Origin: Streptomyces katrae
GTDB lineage: Bacteria; Actinomycetota; Actinomycetes; Streptomycetales; Streptomycetaceae
NCBI RefSeq assembly: GCF_000717655.1
Contig: NZ_JNZY01000025.1
Span: 26,667 to 90,666, forward strand
Reading direction: 5' to 3'
Length of the DNA: 64,000 bases
Part shown: in pieces, positions 8,812-17,748 of the stretch
Layout of the letters: every line of letters begins with the position of its first letter
Numbering within the stretch: the stretch's first letter is position 1
Program-made: the position numbers and the translations under genes
The notes under the pieces: model-generated
The model's input: the letters and a program-made list of their open reading frames with translations, nothing else
Told to the model about the DNA's origin: nothing
Database searches by the model: none

Positions 8812-9273
8812 TCAGGCGCTAGCCTCCAGCGTTTGCCCCCAGTTCCAGGCTCCTCCATTCATGATGCCAAGGTCGCTCCAGGCGGAGTCCGTCCCGCTGG
8901 TACCCGTGCCTGTGTAGCCGAGGCATGTGGTGCGCTGGCCAGAACTCAGGTACGTGGTGGGGCAGTCAGCCGTCGTTCCGCTGAAGTCGGAGTACACGTA
9001 TCCACGGATCTGGATTGCGTGCGGGGCGTCGTTCTTGACGACCAGTACGGGCTGCAGGGCACCGCCGGTGCCGCGGATGATGCATGTCTGGAAGCTCACC
9101 CTTGTGGTCAGCGGGTGGGCGGTCGTCGACGAGCACGTAACGTTGGGGTAGGCGACCCACGGCTGCCACTTCGAAGGTCCCTCGGCGGCCGAAGCCGGAC
9201 TGGTGGTGAGGACGGCGAGTCCGAGGGTGGCGGTGGCGGCGGCCAAGGCGTGGGCCGTGCGATGCAAACGCAT
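8812..9273 (-). CDS. Small secreted cysteine-containing protein (paralogue of the 6420-6866 product)
   Basis: The product is 153 residues with a Sec signal (MRLHRTAHALAAATATLGLA, cleavage near ASA-AE at about residue 30). Start ATG 9273 follows GAGAGGAAC. The mature part has cysteines in VTCSST, FQTCII, ADCPTTYLS and TTCLGY and ends in a glycine/tryptophan-rich tail. It aligns by eye with the 6420 gene product over about 60 residues, including DCPTTYLS versus TCPNSYLS. The exported hydrolase lies just downstream on the same strand. No function is known to me. Confidence 0.75.
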   Translation of the reverse strand: MRLHRTAHALAAATATLGLAVLTTSPASAAEGPSKWQPWVAYPNVTCSSTTAHPLTTRVSFQTCIIRGTGGALQPVLVVKNDAPHAIQIRGYVYSDFSGTTADCPTTYLSSGQRTTCLGYTGTGTSGTDSAWSDLGIMNGGAWNWGQTLEASA

Positions 9274-9449
9274 GATGGTTCCTCTCGTAGACGGATATGG
9301 GTGTGGCGACGCTCCCGGGGTGGGTCGGGCAGCCGCAGGAGGTGCGTGCCCGAAGCGCTGGGCATGCACGGCATCCTGGGGGCGGGCGCCGCACCGCGGC
9401 GAAGGTTGAGGCCAGGCCCGAAAAGCTGGCGCGGAGTGGGGGAATGTGC

Positions 9450-10427
9450 ATGATTCGGATCCATTTCACGGCGGACGACTTTGCCAGGGTGCGGTTCGCG
9501 CCGCGGCCCTCGCCCGTGCCCGAGCTGCACGCCGCTCTGATGATGCTGGGCGCCCCGCACGAACAACTGCTCTTCGGGCGTTGGCGGAGCAGGCTGCTGC
9601 GCAGCTTGCCGGACGCGGCCGTACCGCTCGCGGACCTGGTACCCGGAGGGGTGCCCCCCGCCTTCCTCGACGTTGCCGGCGACACGCCGCAGGAGGGCTT
9701 CGCGCTGATCAGAAGCGCCCGCCCGGAACTCGTACAGGCCGGTCTCGAGCAGGTCTACGCGAGACGGCCGGCTCCGCCGTGGATCCGGGCCCTGCACAGC
9801 GGGGACACCGACGCCTGGCGGACCATGCTCCGAGCGCAGCGGGCGGCCTACACATCGGTCCTGGCCCCGGTGTGGCCCCAGCTGCAGGACCTGCACCGGG
9901 GAGAGTTCACCCGCCATGCCCTCGCCGTCGCCGAACACGGCATCGGTGCCACCCTGACCGAACTAGCGGCGGGGTCAAGGCTGCGCAACGGGATCTGGGA
10001 ATGGCCTCTGCCGGGCGTCCCGGCTGTGCGCGAGATACGGCTCGACGGGCGCGGGATGATCCTGCGACCGACCTTTCACTGGCGGCGCGGCCCACTCATC
10101 CAAGACCTGCCAGACCGTCCGGTGGCCCTTGCCTACCCCGCAGGCCAGGGACTGCCGCCCGTCCCGGACGGGGGCAACCCACCGGCCGAGCCCCTCGCGG
10201 GAGTTCTCGGACGCACCCGGCTCGCCCTGCTGAGGTGCCTTGACGAGGTCCGTACCACCACGGAACTGGCGGTGCGTATCGGCGTCAGCAACGCCACGGC
10301 CTCAGCCCACGCCTCGGCCCTACGCGCCGCTGGTCTCCTCACCACGACCCGCACGGGCCGTTCGGTGCACCACGCGCGAACGCCCTTGGCGGAGCTGCTG
10401 CTGACGGGCGGCACCGCCGACGGCTGA
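9450..10427 (+). CDS. ArsR-like winged-helix regulator with DUF5937-type N-terminal domain
   Basis: This 325-residue protein starts MIRIHFTADDFARVRFAPRP, typical of a Streptomyces regulator group annotated as DUF5937/ArsR. The C-terminal winged helix is clear: RLALLRCLDEVRTTTELAVR, then GVSNATASAHASALRAAGLL and the wing TTRTGRSVHH (about residues 260-315). The long N-terminal part probably senses a ligand or dimerises. ATG 9450 follows GGGGGA; ATG 9444 is two codons upstream and equally possible. It is divergent from the secreted protein at 8812-9273, with about 175 bases between them, so that gene is a candidate target. Confidence 0.75.
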   Translation: MIRIHFTADDFARVRFAPRPSPVPELHAALMMLGAPHEQLLFGRWRSRLLRSLPDAAVPLADLVPGGVPPAFLDVAGDTPQEGFALIRSARPELVQAGLEQVYARRPAPPWIRALHSGDTDAWRTMLRAQRAAYTSVLAPVWPQLQDLHRGEFTRHALAVAEHGIGATLTELAAGSRLRNGIWEWPLPGVPAVREIRLDGRGMILRPTFHWRRGPLIQDLPDRPVALAYPAGQGLPPVPDGGNPPAEPLAGVLGRTRLALLRCLDEVRTTTELAVRIGVSNATASAHASALRAAGLLTTTRTGRSVHHARTPLAELLLTGGTADG

Positions 10428-10482
10428 CCCGGGCAGGGTGACGCGCTTGCCGCACGCCTCCTCTCGGTATGACCCCGACCCA

Positions 10483-10571
10483 CTCGCAGGCCACGCCGTC
10501 ACCGTCGCGGTCGAGGTGTGACCGTATCCGGGATCTCCGCGGTGCACAGGGGCGGCGCCGGCTCGTCGGCC
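10483..10571 (-). pseudogene. Excalibur calcium-binding domain remnant, frameshifted
   Basis: One minus-strand frame reads GRRAGAAPVHRGDPGYG (10571-10521). The next frame continues SHLDRDGDGVACE (10521-10483). Together they match the Excalibur domain pattern A-x-A-A-G-A-A-P-x-x-x-G-x-P-G-Y ... L-D-R-D-x-D-G-V-A-C-E. The switch needs a single-base change at about 10521. No intact upstream coding part (signal peptide or catalytic domain) is visible. The remainder of 10428-10936 holds nothing else that I recognise. Confidence 0.6.
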
Positions 10572-10936
10572 AGGAAGCCGGCGGAGCCGATGCCCTTCGC
10601 GCCCGGAGTGAGTCACTTCTTCTGGCCGTCGGCGGTGGCAGCGGGTGGTGAAGACGCGAGGTCCTACCCACGTCCTGGTGCTCCGACAGCACCCCGATCA
10701 AGTACCCCGGGGCGGATTCCTTCGCTTACGACTCCACGACGTCGGGTTGCTGTGAGGCTCGCGTCGTCCGGCCTCGCGGGATGCAGCGGGACGGTGGGGG
10801 CACAGCCGCCGGTGAATCCTTTATGCGGTACGACTGTTACGCCCGGGCGAGTGGACGGGCCGGCGTCAGGGTCGCCGAGTGCGGAGCATGCGCCTATAAC
10901 AGGGCCGTCATGTTGATCAACTGATGGGTCCTCACC

Positions 10937-11632
10937 ATGTTGCAAACAGCCTTGCGGGTCCTCGCCGCGGTCTCCCTCGTCTCGGCCGCCGCCATCACCC
11001 CGGCGACCGCCGCTCCTGCCGCACCAGCCGATGACTTGACCGCACCCTGCGGTCCGACCGTCGAGTACCGCCCCTGGGACTGGTACCGCACGACGACCAA
11101 CAAGGCGATCGACCAGGACATCGCGGCCGGCGCGGCCGACGAGCGCTGGCAGTGGCGCAGCGACGTGAACACCCTGTGGCGCGGGGACACCCGGGAAACC
11201 GTCGACGAGATCTTCCGCACCGGCTTCACGCCCCGGGGTGACCAGGTGACCCCGCTGGCCGAGTACATCGTCAAGGGCGGTGGGCAGAACAGCGCGCACC
11301 TGAGCACCAGCTGCGAGAAGTGGGTGGCCCAGAAGTTCGCCACCTACGGCACGGAAAAGACCGGCTGGGTCTACGAGATCTACGCACCCGGTGGCATCGA
11401 CGTGAACGCCACGGCGCGCCTGAACAACTACAACTCACCGTACCTCTGGAACAAGGAAATCGACTTCCCCGGAGGCGTGAAGGGCCAGTACATCAAGGGG
11501 GCCTGCAAGTACCACCTGACCGGTACCGACCCGGACACCAAGGTCAGCACCTGGGAGGAGCTCGGCTGTAAGAACAACGCTGGATTCGCCCCGTACAAGG
11601 TGGACGTGGCCGCGCTCGCCGCCGCACGCTGA
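10937..11632 (+). CDS. Secreted mono-ADP-ribosyltransferase-like protein (enterotoxin A / Scabin-type fold)
   Basis: The product is 231 residues with a Sec signal (MLQTALRVLAAVSLVSAAAI, cleavage near TAA-AP). The R-S-E order of cholera/pertussis-type ADP-ribosyltransferases is visible. R82 lies in LWRGDTRETVDEIF, S-T-S 123-125 in AHLSTSCEKW, and the catalytic-type E174 in LWNKEIDFPGGVKGQYIKG. Between them sits GWVYEIYAPGGIDVNATA, a strand found in Streptomyces ScARP/Scabin-like enzymes. The residue two before E174 is N rather than the usual Q or E. If active, it would transfer ADP-ribose from NAD+ to a target outside the cell. Start ATG 10937 has only a weak ribosome binding site; TATAAC at 10895-10900 may be the -10. 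Confidence 0.75.
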   Translation: MLQTALRVLAAVSLVSAAAITPATAAPAAPADDLTAPCGPTVEYRPWDWYRTTTNKAIDQDIAAGAADERWQWRSDVNTLWRGDTRETVDEIFRTGFTPRGDQVTPLAEYIVKGGGQNSAHLSTSCEKWVAQKFATYGTEKTGWVYEIYAPGGIDVNATARLNNYNSPYLWNKEIDFPGGVKGQYIKGACKYHLTGTDPDTKVSTWEELGCKNNAGFAPYKVDVAALAAAR

Positions 11633-11837
11633 TCCCACGCCGAGGCCGGTCCGCGGGAGTCCAGCAGTCCGCGGCCCCGCCGGAGCGGTTGGTCCGAGAG
11701 CAGGCCGAGCACCAACCGCCTTGCCCGCCGGCGGGGTTCGACCCGCGTGAACCCCGCACGACCCGTTCCATCAAGGCCTCGCACGCCTCCTGCCAACGGG
11801 CATGGGCTGCACCGTGACCTGCGGCCGGCCCGTGATC

Positions 11838-12140
11838 GTTTGTCTTCATTCCATGCTGGAGGAGTTCGCAGAAGGGGTCCAGGGCGCGGTCGGTGCGGTG
11901 GCGGTCGCCGGTGGCCGTGAGATCGAACAGGAGGCCCCGGACGACGGCCATGCCCAGGGTGGGGGTAACGGTGCCGTCAGGGCCGGTGGCGATCTCGCGG
12001 ACCGTGGCGCCGAGAGTGTGGAACCAGCCCGTGATCGCCTCGGCCCGGTCCCGGTACTTCTCCGGGTGGGCCAGGCCGTCGGCGTGCACCTCGAAGATCA
12101 GCCGGCCATACGGAGCACGCTCGGGTGCGCCCATCCAGGC
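11838..12140 (-). pseudogene. TetR-family C-terminal ligand domain remnant, DNA-binding part missing
   Basis: The minus strand encodes YGRLIFEVHADGLAHPEKYR, then AEAITGWFHTLGATV, then GMAVVRGLLFDLTATGDR and DPFCELLQHG. This is a typical TetR C-terminal helical domain. The sequence upstream in that frame is arginine/glycine-rich and contains no helix-turn-helix, so the 5' half has been lost. Nothing else is recognisable in 11633-12344. Confidence 0.55.
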
Positions 12141-12344
12141 CCGGAGCCCCAGGAGCAGGCCAAGGCGGGACTGCCGACCCGGAAGCCGGAACCGGCGGGG
12201 CCGACGAAGGGGGGCACCGACCAACGCCATCCGTGGGATCGCTTCTCTTCCCCCGCACCCAGCCGGCAGCACGGGCGCGGGGCTCGGCACCCCCAGCGTG
12301 GCGCACGACGAAGTCGCGGGCCGATGCCCGCGGGGGCTTCGGGG

Positions 12345-13598
<1,254 letters not shown>

Positions 13599-13956
13599 CG
13601 ACCCCCGCCCTTCGCCTCATTGACCGCCCGACCGGTGTCCGAGCCGCCCGGACACGACACTACGGACACCTCCGCCAAGGGGCAATGTCCCCACGAGCGC
13701 GCACGAACTACCGAGTCGTCGGGGCCCGGCACGCGTCGTCCGCCGACGGCAAACGTGCCTTGACGTATCAGGGCCCACAGCCAGGTGTCCCCCCTCGCAC
13801 CTCTGGCCCTGTTGGACCCCAGCGGCACCGCCACCCCGGTGATGACGCAGTGTCACCGCGCCGGTTCCGCGCTTACACCGACCCGCTGTGGGACGTTGGG
13901 CGGCGGCCCGAGCCGGAACGAAGGGACGAACACCGTCATGCCGGATGTCAGTGTGT
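13599..13956. other. Intergenic region, nothing recognised
   Basis: These 358 bases lie between the start of the kinase gene and the 3' end of the RidA gene, both on the minus strand. The kinase promoter should lie here. I see no supported gene, strong hairpin or repeat. Confidence 0.5.
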
Positions 13957-14364
13957 TCAGTCGATGACGGCGATGGCTTCGATTTCGACCAGGTGCTCGG
14001 GTACGTCCAAGGCCGCGACGCCCAGCAGCGAGGCCGGCGGTACCGGTGCGGCGCCCAGCTTGGCGGCCGCCCGGTCGATCCCCTCCATCAGCAGGGGCAT
14101 CTTGTCGGGGGTCCAGTCCACGGCGTAGAGGGTCAGCTTCGCCACGTCGTCGAAGGAGGCACCGACCTCGGCCAGGGCAGTACCGATGTTGACGTAGCAC
14201 TGCTCGACCTGAGCGGCGAGGTCGCCTTCACCGACCGTGACTCCGTCGGCGCCCCAGGCGACCTGGCCGGCGATGAAGACCAGCTTCGACCCCGTCGCGA
14301 CCGACACCTGCCGGTAGGCGTCGATCTCCGGCAGTCCCTTGGGGTTCACCAGGGTGATGGCCAT
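13957..14364 (-). CDS. RidA (YjgF/YER057c/UK114) family protein
   Basis: The 135-residue protein has the RidA family layout: IDAYRQVSVATGSKLVFIAG, GQVAWGADG, the helix DLAAQVEQCYVNIGTALAEV, FDDVAKLTLYAVDW and the C-terminal PPASLLGVAALDVPEHLVEI. RidA proteins deaminate reactive enamine/imine intermediates; this divergent subgroup lacks the strictly conserved RxQ arginine context of archetypal RidA, so activity is uncertain. ATG 14364 has GGAGG eight bases upstream. It is divergent from an HxlR-type regulator, which is the likely controller. Confidence 0.85.
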   Translation of the reverse strand: MAITLVNPKGLPEIDAYRQVSVATGSKLVFIAGQVAWGADGVTVGEGDLAAQVEQCYVNIGTALAEVGASFDDVAKLTLYAVDWTPDKMPLLMEGIDRAAAKLGAAPVPPASLLGVAALDVPEHLVEIEAIAVID

Positions 14365-14436
14365 GCTGTCCGCCTCCATTGGCATGGGCGCACGTGAGCT
14401 CGATTCCCTCGAGCCACGAGGCACCCGCTCTCTTGT

Positions 14437-14451
14437 GGTTACTCAGGAACC
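14437..14451. promoter_or_regulatory. Possible operator between ridA-like and HxlR genes
   Basis: A short imperfect dyad (ggtt-actcagg-aacc) lies in the 143-base divergent intergenic region. HxlR regulators usually bind near their own divergent promoter, so this is a candidate site. Support is weak. Confidence 0.3.
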
Positions 14452-14507
14452 GTAGGAGAGTGGCTTCTGACATGGAAGAACGCACTTTTCAGTGACTGGG
14501 GAACCTG

Positions 14508-14888
14508 ATGGTGACCAAGCAGTTCACGGGCTCGCCGGACGAGGCGGACCTCAGGCGCGCGGACTCGCTGGGGCGGGAGATCTTCTCGGACGTCGCCAAC
14601 AAATGGGCGCTCCTGATCATCGAGGCCCTCGGGGAGCGCACCCTGCGCTTCAGCACGTTGCGTGACGAGGTCGAGGGCATCAGCCACAAGATGCTGACCC
14701 AGAACCTGCGGATGCTGGAGCGCTACGGGCTGCTCGAGCGGACCGTGTACCCCGTCGTGCCGCCGCGGGTCGAGTACACCCTCACCGAACCGGGCCAGGC
14801 CCTGCGGGCGACGATCGACGGACTGTGCGACTGGACCCACCGGTACTTCGGTCACATCGAGGCCTCACGCCGCCGTTTCGATGCCTGA
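14508..14888 (+). CDS. HxlR-family transcriptional regulator
   Basis: The 126-residue protein has the HxlR winged helix: IFSDVANKWALLIIEALGER, RFSTLRDEVEGISHKMLTQN, LRMLERYGLLERTVYP and the wing PPRVEYTLTEPGQAL. No cysteine is in the usual redox-sensing N-terminal position. ATG 14508 follows GGGGAA. It is transcribed divergently from the RidA-family gene, its probable target. Confidence 0.9.
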   Translation: MVTKQFTGSPDEADLRRADSLGREIFSDVANKWALLIIEALGERTLRFSTLRDEVEGISHKMLTQNLRMLERYGLLERTVYPVVPPRVEYTLTEPGQALRATIDGLCDWTHRYFGHIEASRRRFDA

Positions 14889-15256
14889 GGGAAACAAAGC
14901 GCTCTCACGCGAAAGCCGTCGGGCGGCACTCGGGGCGGCTCGATGGGCCGGCATGGGTGCCAACGTGGGGATCAAGCGGGTGCGGGCGTTACTGAAGCCT
15001 CTCAGCGGGAGGCGCAGCGGATCCAGGCGTCCGTGAGGTTTTGCAGTGTCGGTCGGGTGGCACCGCAGTCCTCCAGGTGTGCCGCCGTGGCCAGAGCCTC
15101 GTAGGTGCGGCCGGATGCGGCGCCGTCAGCGCCCGGCCCGGGATCTGCCGCAGCGGCGCGGGCCCTGCACCGCGGACGTCGGCCGCCGCATACCTGGCCG
15201 GCTGACAGGCACCGCCAGGGAGGTGTTCGGACCTGAATGAGGGGCAGGTGGGTCAC
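14889..15256. other. Intergenic region with an unplaced coding-like fragment
   Basis: On the minus strand about 15002-15110 reads TYEALATAAHLEDCGATRPT then QNLTDAWIRCASR and a stop. It looks like the tail of a real protein but I cannot name it, and no upstream part in that frame is convincing. Nothing else is seen. Confidence 0.35.
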
Positions 15257-15478
15257 ATGACTGATGAACGAGAACCCCACGTGCCCGGAACACCCGAACC
15301 GGAGCTGCCCCCCAAGGTTCCCGAGAACGAAGACGCCCTCACTCCTGACCTCCCCCCGCTGGACCCTCCGGCGCCCGACTTGCGGGCAGTCAAGGACTCG
15401 GAGGGTGAGCAGAACGAACCACAGACCAAGAATGATCACCCCGCCAAGGATCCCGCGCCTCAGGAGCCCACGGACTGA
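15257..15478 (+). CDS. Small acidic proline-rich protein, unknown
   Basis: The predicted 73-residue product (MTDEREPHVPGTPEPELPPK...) is rich in P, E and D and ends KDPAPQEPTD. It has no signal peptide, no hydrophobic segment and no cysteine. ATG 15257 or the in-frame GTG 15248 could be the start; GAGGGG lies just upstream. Composition suggests a disordered cytoplasmic protein. I recognise no family. Confidence 0.5.
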   Translation: MTDEREPHVPGTPEPELPPKVPENEDALTPDLPPLDPPAPDLRAVKDSEGEQNEPQTKNDHPAKDPAPQEPTD

Positions 15479-15694
15479 GGTCGCCGGTTGAGGGGCGAGG
15501 CCCCAGGGCTTCGCAGCCCCAGCGCTCCTGCGGCCACGATGAGAGCCGGGATCGGCGGCCCCGACGCTCAGGGACCCAGATCTGCCACGATCGCGCCGAC
15601 GGAAACCCCGGGACTGCGGGGAGCCATCGGTCGCGGGCGGGGTGCGCACGGAAGGAAGCCGATCACCAGCCTCACCACGACCAGGCAGCCGCCC

Positions 15695-15874
15695 GGCCGC
15701 GAAGATGGCCCAACCGTTGTCGGCGGGCGTCGCATCGAAAGCCGTCAGGCGCGTGACCAACTCCGCCTGATGGGCCGCGGAGATGGTGGCCAGATCGAGG
15801 TGCACACGGTTCTTCGCCTCCGTCTTGGACTCCGGGACCGGAACGACGTCGACGCCGAGGGCGACCGGGGCGGC
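15695..15874 (-). pseudogene. VOC/glyoxalase-like domain remnant
   Basis: The minus strand reads LGVDVVPVPESKTEAKNRVH, then LDLATISAAHQAELVTRLTA and FDATPADNGWAIFA. This matches the common Streptomyces VOC pattern (VPEPKTxKNRVHLDL ... RLxALGATxxD ... WxVxADPEGNEFCV) up to a deletion that removes the GDVxW segment and the metal-binding EFCV end. The N-terminal half is also absent. No other feature is seen in 15479-16134. Confidence 0.6.
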
Positions 15875-16134
15875 CAACCGAAGTCGCCGCCGGGTCCCAC
15901 GTACGTGGTCACGCCTGAGGTCCCGGTGGAAGCAAATGTCCGACGCGCTGGCGGCCGTGGTGGTCTGCCGGGTATGGGGCACGACCTGGCCGGACTGGTC
16001 GCCGCGCTCGCGCAGATGCCGAAACGCGCACCGCTCAACGAGACCGCCGTCACCCCGGAGAACCCGTCGGCTGGCACGCTGAGGGAAAGCCGGTCGAACA
16101 GCGCCCGGCGGTGCCGTAGGGTGGGGTTCACCGA

Positions 16135-16208
16135 CGCGGGGTGGAGCAGCTCGGTAGCTCGCTGGGCTCATAACCCAGAGGTCGCAGGTTCAAATCCTGT
16201 CCCCGCTA
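16135..16208 (+). tRNA. Initiator tRNA-fMet (CAT anticodon)
   Basis: The 74-base cloverleaf has acceptor arm CGCGGGG/CCCCGCT, D arm with GGTAG, anticodon loop CTCATAA and T loop TTCAAAT. Two initiator hallmarks are present: the unpaired first position of the acceptor stem (C opposite T) and three consecutive G-C pairs at the base of the anticodon loop. CCA is not encoded. Confidence 0.95.
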
Positions 16209-16217
16209 CTACACCGG

Positions 16218-16251
16218 AAGGGCTCGGATCCTGAAATGGATCCGGGCCCTT
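16218..16251 (+). terminator. Terminator hairpin after tRNA-fMet
   Basis: Arms 16218-16231 and 16238-16251 form a 14-bp stem with one G-T pair around a 6-base loop, ten bases after the tRNA. Confidence 0.85.
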
Positions 16252-16486
16252 CTGCCGTGCCGGAACGCTTCCGGGTGGGAGGCCCGTTCAAGCACCCGGT
16301 CCGCCACTGGCAGACACCACGGACGGCCACCACCACGCCTGTTCCCGCCCCGCTCCCACGCCACCCTCAGCAGCTTGGCGAACGCCCCATCGACAGACCC
16401 GTGAGCCTCTCCACCCACACCGGCTCAGCCCGCACCACCCCACCCCTACAGGCAAATGCCCCGAACCGGGCCTTCTGCGACGCCGT

Positions 16487-17068
16487 TCAGCCGAGCAGGG
16501 CGGCCGCGGACTCCTCGGCGAGGTCCTCGGCGTGCGGGGGCAGTGCGTGACCCGACCGCAGGGGGCGGCGGACCACGCCGAGCGGCAGGTCGATCAGGGC
16601 CAGGGCGATCCGGTCCCGCCCCTCGGGTCCGGTCAGGCCGAAGGCCGCGCCGAGCCTGCCGAGTCGGGCGAACACCCGCTCGTTGCCTCGATCCGCGCGT
16701 TCCCGGTGCTCCTCGGACCAGCCAGCCCGGCCGAACTCCTCGGCGCCGTACAGGAGCAGCGCCGCCTCCCGCGGGTGGTCCCGGCTCCAGGCCACGACGT
16801 GTCGGGCGCCGGCGCGGGCGGCCCTGCGGGGGTCGGGGTCGCCGTCGAGGGCGGCGAGGTAGCCCTCCTGGAAGTACTCGACGGTACGCAGCCACACCTC
16901 GGCGAGGAGCGCAGGGCGCCCCGGGAAGCGGTGGTAGACGGATCCGCTGGGCGCTCCGACGGCCTGGGCGACGGCGGACATGGTGACTGCGGCCGGGCCG
17001 CCAGCGGCCGCGAGGAGGACGGCGGCGTCGAGGAGCTCGTCGGCGTCGAAGCGGGGTGGTCTCGGCAT
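16487..17068 (-). CDS. TetR-family regulator
   Basis: The 193-residue protein has an N-terminal TetR helix-turn-helix: DADELLDAAVLLAAAGGPAA, VTMSAVAQAVGAPSGSVYHR and FPGRPALLAEVWLRTVEYF. The C-terminal helices are variable and presumably bind a ligand. ATG 17068 overlaps the operator region shared with the divergent SRPBCC gene, so autoregulation and control of that gene are likely. Confidence 0.9.
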   Translation of the reverse strand: MPRPPRFDADELLDAAVLLAAAGGPAAVTMSAVAQAVGAPSGSVYHRFPGRPALLAEVWLRTVEYFQEGYLAALDGDPDPRRAARAGARHVVAWSRDHPREAALLLYGAEEFGRAGWSEEHRERADRGNERVFARLGRLGAAFGLTGPEGRDRIALALIDLPLGVVRRPLRSGHALPPHAEDLAEESAAALLG

Positions 17069-17074
17069 GAATCA

Positions 17075-17118
17075 GAGAGTACTCTCCAATTCAATTAGAG
17101 GTTGCTCTCCAATTGAAG
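17075..17118. promoter_or_regulatory. Probable TetR operators in the 57-bp divergent region
   Basis: 17075-17086 is a perfect palindrome (gagagtactctc). It overlaps a second dyad at 17082-17100 built on ctc-aatt-c-aatt-gag half-sites, and the ctctccaatt half-site recurs at 17105-17114. The region is AT-rich relative to its surroundings and covers both promoters. Confidence 0.65.
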
Positions 17119-17125
17119 GAGCTCC

Positions 17126-17605
17126 ATGCCCGTCCACAACGTCCACGAACGCCTGCTGCCGATGAGCGCGGCCGAGGCCGGCGCCCTCCTGGACTCCCTC
17201 TCCGACGGGCCGGCCGACCGGCTCTGGCCGCACCGGGCCTGGTCTCCCATGGAGTTCGACCGCCCGCTCTCGGCAGGCGCGAAAGGCGGACACGGCCCGG
17301 TCCGCTACACGGTCGCCGCGTACGTCCCGGGAACCTGGGTCCGGTTCACCTTCAGCGGTCCTCGCGGCTTCCACGGCTTTCACGAGTACGCCGTACTGCC
17401 GGTCGACGACGAGCGCACGGTGCTGCGGCACACCCTGTCCATGCGGGTCACCGGAATCGCCCGGCTGAGCTGGCCGCTGGCCTACCGCTGGCTGCACGAC
17501 GCACTGCTGGAGGACAGCCTCGACCGCGCCGAGCACCCGGCCCGGCGCGCCCACTGGTCCCCGTACGTCCGGCTGCTCATGGCTATCGCCCCCAAGGAAC
17601 ACTGA
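17126..17605 (+). CDS. SRPBCC-type protein
   Basis: The 159-residue protein looks like a polyketide-cyclase/START-like fold: an N-terminal HNVHERLLPMSAAEAGALLD strand-helix, the central VRYTVAAYVPGTWVRFTFSG and HGFHEYAVLPVDDERTVLRH strands, and a C-terminal helix AYRWLHDALLEDSLDRAE. ATG 17126 follows AAGGAG. Such proteins bind hydrophobic ligands. Expression is probably repressed by the divergent TetR, whose ligand might be the same molecule (inference). Confidence 0.7.
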   Translation: MPVHNVHERLLPMSAAEAGALLDSLSDGPADRLWPHRAWSPMEFDRPLSAGAKGGHGPVRYTVAAYVPGTWVRFTFSGPRGFHGFHEYAVLPVDDERTVLRHTLSMRVTGIARLSWPLAYRWLHDALLEDSLDRAEHPARRAHWSPYVRLLMAIAPKEH

Positions 17606-17748
17606 CGGACCCGGACCCCCGCTCCCGGCAAGGCGCGAGAGACGCGACCCGTTTCCTGCGACCGGGAAGGCAACGGGGGACGTCCGGGCGGTTCCCCGAC
17701 CGGAGGACGCGTGGTGCTGCCACCCGGCCCGGCCGCGCATGCGGACGT

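Noticed and set aside
16135..16211. tRNA-fMet as an integration site
   Set aside because: No integrase gene and no repeat of the tRNA 3' end seen in the window.
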